A stretch of DNA of 64,000 bases from Pilasporangium apinafurcum (Eukaryota; Oomycota; Peronosporomycetes; Pythiales; Pythiaceae): contig BCKE01000017.1 of assembly GCA_001600495.1 (NCBI GenBank), forward strand, positions 126,413 through 190,412. The letters run 5' to 3'. Every line of letters begins with the position of its first letter. Position 1 is the stretch's first letter. This document shows positions 21,535 to 29,508 of this stretch, piece after piece. Both the position numbers and the translations under genes were made by a program. A model generated the notes under the pieces. It made no database searches, was not told the DNA's origin, and saw only the letters and a program-made list of their open reading frames with translations.

Positions 21535-22536
21535 TCAGTTTTTGATATCGAGTACCAATTCATTCTCTTTCCTCGTGAACGCCTCGAGTCTCCTCTTTTT
21601 CTTCACTTCGTCGATGAAGAGTCTCAAAATGTTGATTGCGGCATGGATGTCACGGTCCCACAATGTGCGATGGCATTCACTATTTTTGCAGTATCGCACA
21701 CCATAAAGACCGTCACCGACAATTTTCCCGTCAAGGACGAACCCCTTCATCTTCTTGTGAGAAGCACAACACAGCTTGCTCGTCCTGAACTCGTCTACAT
21801 CAACAACACGACACCTGGAACCAATTTTCTTCCGTAGGGTCGTTGTGGGAACAGCAATGTTGCCTTTAGCTGAGCTTGTGAAACTTGCGTTTCCATACGC
21901 GAGCATCTGGCCGAATAAGCTATACCGAGTTTGGATGCTTGCATGGATCAGCAATGAAACAGCACTCTTGATTATCTTGTCTTGATGCTTTTCAAAATAG
22001 TCATTGTTGTGAAGACGTATCTGCAAGCACATCCACTTACATAACCGGGAGTAGAACGCCAATCGGTTGCTGACTTGAAAATTCTGCCTTGCTTGTTGAG
22101 CGATCATAACCAACATCTGAGTCATATAGGATTTCTTCTCTGTCGGTTCATAAACTGAAGGATGTTGTATCCTATAAAGGTCTAGACTGGTTTCCAAGTC
22201 AGAATGGACCTTTCCGCTGCCGGTCAAGTTGGCTATTGCAGATGAGCATCGATTGAAGAAGTTATTATCCAATGGAGGAAGCTCTTCGCCAGCTTCCAAT
22301 AATCGCAGAACATGGACGGATGCCACCATAGATGCCTCACATGCTATTCTTGAACAAAGTCGCACAGCCTCATCAATCTTTTCCGCCATTTGTTTATCTT
22401 TGCAAAACTTTCGCCACCCAGTCTTCACAGTGGTGTATACGCTTTGCTTTTGTCGAACTTTCCGTTCCGCAAAACCCGGGCGGGTTCTCCGCTTTTTAGT
22501 GGTGTTCTCTTCAATACCGTTGCTCGTTGATGTCAT
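21535..22536 (-). CDS. Fanzor/TnpB-like protein, probably internally deleted
   Basis: 333 residues, ATG at 22536. The C-terminal part matches TnpB/Fanzor: LAYGNASFTSSAKG, then RCRVVDVDEFRTSKLC (RuvC-II, catalytic Glu in DE), then a zinc-finger region, then WDRDIHAAINILRLF (RuvC-III, catalytic Asp in RD). Two defects are seen. No RuvC-I D-x-G motif is found between the helical N-terminal half and LAYGNASF. The first zinc pair reads CCAS where C-x-x-C is usual, while the second pair (CKNSEC) is intact. The Lys/Arg-rich N-terminus (TKKRRTRPGFAERK) could be a nuclear signal. Intact relatives are RNA-guided DNA endonucleases; this copy is probably inactive as a nuclease although the frame is open. 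An intron hiding RuvC-I is not excluded but none was found. Confidence 0.75.
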   Translation of the reverse strand: MTSTSNGIEENTTKKRRTRPGFAERKVRQKQSVYTTVKTGWRKFCKDKQMAEKIDEAVRLCSRIACEASMVASVHVLRLLEAGEELPPLDNNFFNRCSSAIANLTGSGKVHSDLETSLDLYRIQHPSVYEPTEKKSYMTQMLVMIAQQARQNFQVSNRLAFYSRLCKWMCLQIRLHNNDYFEKHQDKIIKSAVSLLIHASIQTRYSLFGQMLAYGNASFTSSAKGNIAVPTTTLRKKIGSRCRVVDVDEFRTSKLCCASHKKMKGFVLDGKIVGDGLYGVRYCKNSECHRTLWDRDIHAAINILRLFIDEVKKKRRLEAFTRKENELVLDIKN

Positions 22537-22922
22537 TTTATCACAATGTTCAAAAACAAGGACGCCTTGTAGTTGGTTTGATTTTTTCGGTGCCTTTGAT
22601 TATGCTGTTTCTCAAAGCTGCAGTTCTTTCTGTTTTGGCGAATGGTGTTGAAGCGACACTCAATAGATGGACCTGAGGTGGTAAATACTTCAATACGCTT
22701 CGCTATTGAGAAGCCCGAAACGATTCATTCAAGAGTTGATTTTTCTAACTCCATATATCAACCTTTTTTCCTCACCCAAGATGTATAGTTTAATTTTTCT
22801 GGAAACGCGATTGATCGTCAATATGGTCTTTCAAGATGATCGTGCACACAGCAAGAGCCACCGAGGAGTCTCTCCATCCAATGAATCCTAAAGTCTACTC
22901 TCAAGGCAACCTTAGCTTTAAT

Positions 22923-22973
22923 CTTTATTCCCCACATCATTTGTACGACGCGTTGTACAAGTGGGGAATAAAG
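22923..22973. repeat. Imperfect palindrome (right element end)
   Basis: Outer arms CTTTATTCCCCAC (22,923-22,935) and GTGGGGAATAAAG (22,961-22,973) are perfect inverted repeats. Inner arms TTGTACGACG and CGTTGTACAA pair with one mismatch, and ATCAT is an unpaired bulge on one side. It shares the outer sequence and the TGTAC-ACGCGT-GTACA core with the left palindrome. Confidence 0.9.
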
Positions 22974-22974
22974 G

Positions 22975-23050
22975 ATAAACAATACGAACAGATACGAATG
23001 CATCAGCTTGGGACTTTACTACATGATAATGAAACAAATATGGTAATGTT
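22975..23050 (-). pseudogene. Remnant of MHYT exon 1
   Basis: On the minus strand, CCCAAGCTGATGCATTCGTA aligns with the live exon-1 stretch CCCACGCAGATCATTTTGTC followed by GTA, with a small gap, and ATTGTTTAT falls at the place of the exon-1 donor (ATTGCAGTATG). Short and eroded. The call rests on its position directly outside the element, opposite the exon-2 remnant. Confidence 0.5.
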
Positions 23051-23968
23051 CTTACTGCAAGAACTTTCAGTGATGATAATTATACACGATAGTGCAATGT
23101 TTCCATCCATCTCATCAATTTTATCAAATATGCGAAGTGTTCTTGAGAGAACACAAATGGCTACATCATAGCAGCATAATGGCTAAATTGTGATCCCGCC
23201 CACATGAATGCATATTGTCGTACGCCTCATCTCGTGTTAATATGCATATCTGCCATCTTTGATGGCGATGTGATTCTATCAGTTGCTAACATGCGTCATC
23301 AAATTCGTGGATTATTCTCATTATTAGAGACCATAGCACAACGTATTTAAGGTAAATTGATGTTTGTAGATTTTGGTGGGTGATTCGTCACTATATTGGC
23401 CACCTATTCCTTGGAATCCACTTTTACGCTTATCTAGAAACTGATTATGCCCATGTCATGCGAAACCAACAACATTCTTTCATGAAAAAAGCAAATCTAT
23501 TCCATTCATAGCCAACAGAATCAAACGCCAGAATGGACTGCATGTATCAAACACATTCAAATGAAGCAGTTAGCGCATTTATGAACAATACGCTAGATCT
23601 ATTCATTACGTGATCTTCTCAAAGACGTTTATTTGCTCTATGGGTGCCCATTTTTCTGTTTAACGGTGTGTTGCATGTTCTTTCTTTCTTCGATGTGGCG
23701 AGATTCTTCCGAAACCAACCACGGCATTCATGCAGAAGATGTCCTTTCATGGAAAAACGATCCTATCAAAAAAAAACCACAACACCACATTTGATGAGTT
23801 AGGTTTTTCTACATTTTCCATAAGGTTTTAAGGTTTTTCTACCTGCGACTTGCCCAACTGACTGACTGACTGCCTGGCCCTGTACTGACGTGATGAGAAA
23901 CAGAAAAAACTGGAGCAGCGATAAAGCAGAGAAGAGCGAATTCATCAGCATCGAATTGGCAAGCGCAC
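23051..23968. other. Intergenic spacer before the TBC gene
   Basis: About 0.9 kb, AT-rich with stops in all frames. No gene or repeat recognised; it presumably contains the promoter of the TBC gene at its right end. Confidence 0.4.
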
Positions 23969-25813
23969 ATGGGTCCACGCGGTGGCACAACGGGAGGTGA
24001 AGGTCACCACGCGTCCACTGCTATGTCTATACAGGCCCACGGACGTCGATTAGCGTGTTTCAGGCCACACCAGCGGTTTCGATTGGACACATTACATGAG
24101 GTAACGGGATCAGATTCGAACGGAAGTGATGGTAGTGAGTCATCAAAGACGACGCGTGTAAGCTGCGATTGCGCGTTCCAAGTGTTACAGTGTCATCCAC
24201 ACAGTGCGCTTATCACGAGTGGTAATTCGTCATCCGCGGAAACGTTGGATGCGAACGTGGAGCAGCTACTGACCACCGAGGAATCATACCGACAACGGTG
24301 TAAGAAGTGGAGCGAGAAGTTCCACGCACATGAGTATTGGAAACAGGAACGCGTATGTCAGAAATGGAAGGAAAACCACAAACGTTTTGTTGTGGAGCAG
24401 CAATCAAGTCGTCATCTTCTCTGTGATCACTCTTCATCGTTGGCAACAACCACCACTAAGAAGAAGAAAGATGAAGAGGATGAACAACGGCAAGGAAATG
24501 ATAATCTGTCGCCGACAAAAGCGGCAGGAAAAAGTGTGAAAATGGCATTGACGAACTTTGCGAGTGCCGCGGAAGTGCTGATTCACTCGCGCCAATTCGA
24601 CGCATTGTTGCGAGCGGGTGTGCCTCCGCATTTGCGCGGTAAAGTGTGGTGGATATGCAGTGGCGCGGCGGAGAAGAGACAAGCCGCGCATGAATCATAT
24701 TCGGAATTGGTCGAGCGGTTGCATATGCTGAACAAATGTGCCGAAATGGACATTGAAAAGGATTTGCCTCGGACATTCCCAGTGTCCCAGCAGAATGGCA
24801 AGCAACAACAACAACCGGATTCACGACTGACGGCCAGTCAAGAGCTACGTGGGCGCAATATTGGTGAGTTACGGCGGGTGCTGCAGGCATACAGTCTACG
24901 CAATCCAACAGTCGGGTACTGTCAGAGCATGAACTTTCTCGCTGCCGTGCTGCTACACCAAATGGAAGAAGAAGAGGCGTTCTGGGTACTTGTGTCCATA
25001 GTGGAAGAACTGATCCCATTCTACCACACGCGTAGCATGGCCGGGAGTCGTGCTGATCAGCGTGTGTTTTCTGATTTGGTGCAACAAAAACTGCCGTCAC
25101 TCTACCAACATTTACAGACGCTACGCGTCGACTTTGAGCCGTTCACATTGAAGTGGTTTTTGTGTCTCTTTGTCAACACGCTCCCGTTTGAACCAGTCAT
25201 GCGCATCTGGGATGTTTTCTTTTGTGAGGGCAGCCATGTGCTGCTGCGCGTGGGGTTGACGTTGCTGAAGTTGAGCCAGCCACGAATTCTCGCCTGTGAT
25301 GATGCCATTGAAGTGTATGAAATGTTTAAAATTTCGCACGAAGTGCTGCATGAGATTACGGCATCGTATCGCTCAGGACTACTGAATCGTGATGAATGTG
25401 TATGCGACACGTTAATCCGATTGGCAATGGATAAATCGTTTGTTGGTCCGATTCCGTTCGATTCGTTGCATGAACTCCGTCAATTCTACCGCAACGAGAT
25501 CGAAGCAGAACTTGCAGATGCTGAAATTCGACGACAACTGCGTGCAGAGGGGTCGAATTCAACAACAATTTCAGCGTCTTCGTCCACAACAGATGAAGTA
25601 AAAGAAACAGACGGGTCTGCTGCTACGGAGACAAGTAGAGGTATGAAACAAGAACGAGACGATGCCGACCGTGAGCTGTCGGATTATGAATTCGTGGATG
25701 AAAGTTCACCGACGAAGCACATTCATTTCAGCGACTTGTACGACAGTGGTGGAGATCCAACGGATTATTTTATTGATGTCAAATATGAGCGTACGATGCA
25801 GAAGTGCCGGTAG
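23969..25813 (+). CDS. TBC-domain Rab GTPase-activating protein
   Basis: Intronless, 614 residues; the ATG at 24020 (MSIQAHGRRLACF) is an alternative start. The TBC domain spans ~210-470: LRAGVPPHLRGKVWWICSGA, IEKDLPRTFP with the arginine finger, NPTVGYCQSMNFLAA with the glutamine finger, EEAFWVLVSIVEELIPFY, LKWFLCLFVNTLPFEPVMRI and DVFFCEG. Both catalytic fingers are present, so it should be an active GAP for a Rab protein. The N-terminal ~200 residues include a charged helical region; the C-terminal ~110 residues are acidic and Ser/Thr-rich. The Rab target cannot be told from the sequence. Confidence 0.93.
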   Translation: MGPRGGTTGGEGHHASTAMSIQAHGRRLACFRPHQRFRLDTLHEVTGSDSNGSDGSESSKTTRVSCDCAFQVLQCHPHSALITSGNSSSAETLDANVEQLLTTEESYRQRCKKWSEKFHAHEYWKQERVCQKWKENHKRFVVEQQSSRHLLCDHSSSLATTTTKKKKDEEDEQRQGNDNLSPTKAAGKSVKMALTNFASAAEVLIHSRQFDALLRAGVPPHLRGKVWWICSGAAEKRQAAHESYSELVERLHMLNKCAEMDIEKDLPRTFPVSQQNGKQQQQPDSRLTASQELRGRNIGELRRVLQAYSLRNPTVGYCQSMNFLAAVLLHQMEEEEAFWVLVSIVEELIPFYHTRSMAGSRADQRVFSDLVQQKLPSLYQHLQTLRVDFEPFTLKWFLCLFVNTLPFEPVMRIWDVFFCEGSHVLLRVGLTLLKLSQPRILACDDAIEVYEMFKISHEVLHEITASYRSGLLNRDECVCDTLIRLAMDKSFVGPIPFDSLHELRQFYRNEIEAELADAEIRRQLRAEGSNSTTISASSSTTDEVKETDGSAATETSRGMKQERDDADRELSDYEFVDESSPTKHIHFSDLYDSGGDPTDYFIDVKYERTMQKCR

Positions 25814-26118
25814 CTAGAAAGAAAAAATACGTGTCGGGTGTATTGTAAGATCTGTATCATGTTTTAATTGTTCTTTGTTGGTGGTGCTTCTTATGTTATC
25901 GTAGCCTTTCACGCTTCAAACAGCTGCTAAAATTTTCACTTCTGCGACTGAGGCAATGCTTTGCTCTTTGTCATCTTAGTAAAAGCAAGTCGTTTGTATT
26001 GCTGTCATTCCGATACATAGCTATAATAGTGAAAATTCGAGTGCATGTAAAAGATTATCAAATACTCATTACTATATTGTCTAAAAAAGTTGCCAGTGCA
26101 TCTGCTATGCCGCTCTAG
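25814..26118. other. Intergenic spacer, convergent genes
   Basis: About 300 bases of AT-rich 3' flanking DNA. Nothing recognised. Confidence 0.45.
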
Positions 26119-27291
26119 CTATTGACTTGTGGATTGATGATGTCTCATACCCACAGAGTTCAGAGCCACCAGTAAGAAATCGACAGCTTCTGCGTACACT
26201 TTACGCTCGCGCAATGTGTAATGCTCTCCTTTGACTTTCATGATCATGGCCGGCCCAGCGTATTTGGCCTGCAAGTCTTCACTATGATGCGACATAACGT
26301 AGCGATCGTCTTCCCCTGTGATGAAGAGCGCGGGGATAGAACACGCACCGACGAAATCAATCGGCCGCAGCAAATCTAGGTCCACGTCCGTTCGTTTCTT
26401 GATGCTCTGCTGGATGACTGTACAAGCGAGTTTCATGATCGGTTTAGGTACATGGAAGCCTTCGCGTTGCACACTTTCCATGAGCTCCTCGGTCAATTGC
26501 TTCATCGTCGCGTATCCTCCATCGAGTATGAGACCTTTGATGGGTTTGGCCATGAAATTCACGTTCGCACTTCGAAAGAACGACGGCAGCGATGTTTCAA
26601 CGGTGTCTCTTAATCTTTTGTCCATGATCAGGGATCTGCAGGCTACATTAACGATTGCAGGAAATGTCCCCATGCTGTGTGCGTAGATGCAAATATCGCG
26701 CACGGATTGGTCGTCTTCCAGATATTCCAGCACAAATCGCAAATCCTTGGCTTCGTTCCACCCCATCGTCACGTAAATACCATCGGACAGCCCTGAGCCG
26801 CAAAAATCGAATGCCAGTACCGAAAAACCCCTTGCCAGTGCTTGATCCCGTATACGTAATGCATCCACCCGCGAACCAAGATTCGAATGCAAATACACCA
26901 AACAGGGAGTCACCATCACTGTTTCACTCTTACCATCGCTGGTGGATGCAAAAAGTTGCCAGTGGGAGCATTGTAACTTAAGTTCACGGTCGTTCCGTAC
27001 ATGGAAATCCTTGCGTCGCACCATGATCTGTCGTTTGCTGTTTTTTTTGCCGCAGCTGATATGATCTTCACCTTCATAATCACTATCTGGCATCATAAAT
27101 TCCTTTTCGCCTAGATCGTCGATACTGTATATGCAGCGCTGCGGCCGAATGACTGACTGAATGACTTCCTGATATCCTTGCTTCACGAGCTTCTTGATGC
27201 TGATGTCGCCATTGCCACCCAATCGTTTGAGCTCCGTCTCGAGTTCGCCCTCAGCGAAGATTTCCATTGGACCGGATACTCCGTTACCCAT
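26119..27291 (-). CDS. Alpha/beta hydrolase with probable N-myristoylation
   Basis: Intronless, 390 residues. The N-terminus MGNGVSG has Gly2 and Ser6, fitting an N-myristoylation signal, so the protein is probably membrane-attached. The hydrolase fold begins near residue 115: PCLVYLHSNLGSRVDALR, VLAFDFCGSGLSDG, the nucleophile elbow YAHSMGTFPA, an acidic residue in ITGEDDRYVMSHHSE and the base in KGEHYTLRER. All three catalytic positions are present. It resembles the serine aminopeptidase/BEM46-like group of hydrolases common in oomycetes. Substrate unknown. Confidence 0.85.
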   Translation of the reverse strand: MGNGVSGPMEIFAEGELETELKRLGGNGDISIKKLVKQGYQEVIQSVIRPQRCIYSIDDLGEKEFMMPDSDYEGEDHISCGKKNSKRQIMVRRKDFHVRNDRELKLQCSHWQLFASTSDGKSETVMVTPCLVYLHSNLGSRVDALRIRDQALARGFSVLAFDFCGSGLSDGIYVTMGWNEAKDLRFVLEYLEDDQSVRDICIYAHSMGTFPAIVNVACRSLIMDKRLRDTVETSLPSFFRSANVNFMAKPIKGLILDGGYATMKQLTEELMESVQREGFHVPKPIMKLACTVIQQSIKKRTDVDLDLLRPIDFVGACSIPALFITGEDDRYVMSHHSEDLQAKYAGPAMIMKVKGEHYTLRERKVYAEAVDFLLVALNSVGMRHHQSTSQ

Positions 27292-27793
27292 GATGGTTTA
27301 TATATCTGTCTTCGTATCTCTCTCTCGTTCTTTCAGTTGTGTTCCTATATATATGTGTGTGTGTCGATTGTGGTAATGCAAGCAGTCGCGTGCGCGTTAG
27401 TCGCTTCGTCGTTCCTTCTCTTTGTCGTCTCTTGCTCTGTGGGTGAAACAATCCTCCGTCTATTTTTTTCTAAATGGATTTGTACCCCGGGTACTACTAT
27501 TGCTCATACCGTAACCAATAAACATAAATTCCTATTATTTCAGTACATTTGATGCATAATCACCATAATCACCCACTGCTTTTGGGTGGTAGTGTAATAA
27601 GATAAATTATTACGGTGGACGTGGCTGAACATCTTATCTTAGTACATCCAACTTTAAAAGTATTAATTTAATATATTTATCAGAAAATAGTAATGTTTTA
27701 ACGTTTATCCAGCCACCAAATTTGTGGGTGGAAGCATCGAAGGTTTTCTTCAAAGCAATCGAAAGGAAAAAGAAAAAAAAGCGAGAAGCAAAG
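27292..27793. other. Divergent promoter region
   Basis: 502 bases between divergent genes (hydrolase on minus, EctC-like on plus). A short (GT)n run lies near 27,354-27,363. No specific site could be assigned. Confidence 0.4.
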
Positions 27794-28548
27794 ATGTTGG
27801 GCACACGATTGTTTGGGAAGAAAATTGCGAAGGAGGCGGGGAAGACCCGTTTGTTGCATGCGACCTCGAAGAGAACGTTCCTTGTACGTTCACTGGCCGA
27901 TGTGGTGCGCGATGGTAAGGTGGTGCCCACTGAAAACGGCGAGAACAGGTGGGAAGATCATTTTTCACGTTTTTATGTTTGGTTGAGGCATAATTGGCTG
28001 AAACGTTCTTTTGCCGCTGTATGATTCATCCAGGCGCTACTTGTTGCGGGGTGACGGTTGTGGATTCTCATTGCAGCAAGAAGTGTTTAAGAAAGGATCT
28101 GCGCGGTTGGACTTTCGCAATCACGTCTATGCGGTGATGGTCACTCGTGGCAATGCCAAAATTCGCGTGCTCGATGGCGCTGGTCATGTAACAGTGAACG
28201 ACAGCCCAGAGCATGAAGTGGCAGAAGGCTCGATGTTTGCACTGAACGCCGCGGAAGTCGCGGAATTGACCGTCGAATCCGACGAGCTGCACGTTGTCAG
28301 GTGGATGAAACTTATTCATTTGAATGATGTTTTTTTATACAGAAATTCACGGCGTTTTATGAATTTGCAGTGTGATGAATCCTCCACTGGTAGGGGCGGA
28401 AACGCGTCATGAAAACGGCGTCTTCCCTGTTGTGGACCACGACGGTGTGGAGAAGGAGATGTACGACCACGAAACGGCGCGACGACTCTTCGAACCACCA
28501 ACGTCATTGAAAGGCGGTAGCACAATGAAGGATGACCCGCTGTTTTAA
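27794..28548 (+). CDS. Ectoine-synthase-like cupin with a presequence-like N-terminus
   Basis: Three exons, 27794-27948, 28034-28300 and 28371-28548, 600 nt, 199 residues. The first ~30 residues (MLGTRLFGKKIAKEAGKTRL…) are basic and free of acidic residues apart from one Glu, like a mitochondrial targeting peptide. The core follows EctC in order: VRSLADVVRDGKVV, RRYLLRGDGCGFSLQQEVF, NHVYAVMVTRGNAKI, GSMFALNAAE and VMNPPLVGAETRHENGVFPV. Ectoine synthase closes the ectoine ring, an osmolyte. However, the positions of the known Glu/Tyr/His iron ligands read Tyr, Phe and Ala/Glu in my alignment, so ring closure is doubtful. No EctA or EctB gene is nearby. A divergent cupin with a new role is possible. 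Confidence 0.72.
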
Positions 28549-28568
28549 AATTCTATTGGTTCCATGGA

Positions 28569-29279
28569 CTAGTTGTTTACACGAAGATGTTGTCGCAGTG
28601 CCTGTTGCGAAGCAAGCCCATCGACTTGCTGCTGTAGAATCGACGCAATCTGTGACAGATTCCGGTCGTGAGCCATTTGAATAGCGTTTTTGCCGGTGAA
28701 CTGTTTTGTCCACAAACATAATGAGAATGAAACCAAAGCGTTTTGTGTGCAAAAGAGATGATGATGATACATTGGACTGTGAAGGACAGGTTTGCAGACA
28801 TACATTTCGAAGCAAAGGGTTGGCACCAGCGAGCACGAGGTCCTGGACGAGATCCTTCCGGTTCATCTCGACTGCTAAATGAAGAGGAGTCGTTCCGTTG
28901 ATCTAAAGAAGACAGAGCGATTCAAATTTCATAAGTGATTGTGTCATAGTCCATCTGATATTTTCCATTCACAAACCGATTGACCATTGACGTTAGCGCC
29001 CGCGTAGACAAGATAGCTGAGCAGTTTCCGGTTGCCGCGAGTTACTGCGAGGTGTGCGCTTGTCTGCTGCCATATCTGCAAAAGTAAGATCATTATGATC
29101 TAATTTAATTTAGTGTTAATGCATCGACGATATGCAAATGAAGCACGTACACCATGGGGGGTATTGACGTGATCTTTTCCTCTAGAAGATGCCAATAGTC
29201 TCTGCACGGCGTTCAGGTCTTCTCCGTAAACGGCCTCCCATAGCTCCACACGAACACCATATGCTGGCCACGAGGGCAT
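28569..29279 (-). CDS. Small ankyrin-repeat protein
   Basis: Four exons, 29279-29151, 29075-28977, 28902-28804 and 28700-28569, all phase 0, 152 residues. The two middle exons are each 99 nt, one 33-residue ankyrin repeat per exon: IWQQTSAHLAVTRGN…GANVNGQS and INGTTPLHLAVEMNR…GANPLLRN. The last exon (FTGKNAIQMAHDRN) is a capping repeat. The donor after exon 2 (GTTTGT) is weak. It lies 20 bases from the 3' end of the EctC-like gene (convergent) and shares a 230-base divergent promoter with the MYCBPAP-like gene. Partner unknown. Confidence 0.78.
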
Positions 29280-29508
29280 GATGCTCGTCCAGTCTAGTCA
29301 ATGTTCTTTCAGACGCGACGATTCGATGGTGGCTCTTTATTTGTTCGTTACGTCTGTTGGTATAGGCAAGAAGCAGTTGATTGCAATATCATATGAGTCG
29401 AAGCGACGTTCAATCAAAACGTTAATAAACCCATTCTCATGTTGACTTGCAATTTGACGGGAAAACAAGGACAAACAGTGAGGGTGTGAGCATAGGTTAT
29501 CAGTCAAA

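Larger units (their letters stand above)
21430..22974 (-). mobile_element. 1.5-kb Fanzor/TnpB-like element with palindromic ends
   Basis: Bounded by 13-bp terminal inverted repeats CCTTTATTCCCCA (21,430-21,442 and the complement of 22,962-22,974). Each end is itself a ~50-bp palindrome centred on ACGCGT. It encloses one ORF (21,535-22,536, minus) related to Fanzor/TnpB RNA-guided nucleases. Flanks on both sides match the MHYT gene: exon 2 on the left and an exon-1 remnant on the right, so the element occupies the intron-1 position. No clear target-site duplication is visible. It probably depends on enzymes supplied elsewhere, since no recombinase or DDE transposase is encoded here. Confidence 0.72.

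Noticed and set aside
22818-23171. Overlapping open frames across the right palindrome
   Set aside because: They run through the element end and pseudogene remnant and match no protein; explained by the palindrome and MHYT exon-1 remnant.
24213-25589. Several open frames on the minus strand
   Set aside because: They lie inside the intronless TBC gene, whose domain motifs are unambiguous.
27354-27363. Short GT repeat upstream of the hydrolase, considered as a regulatory or Z-DNA element
   Set aside because: Too short and common; nothing else supports it.
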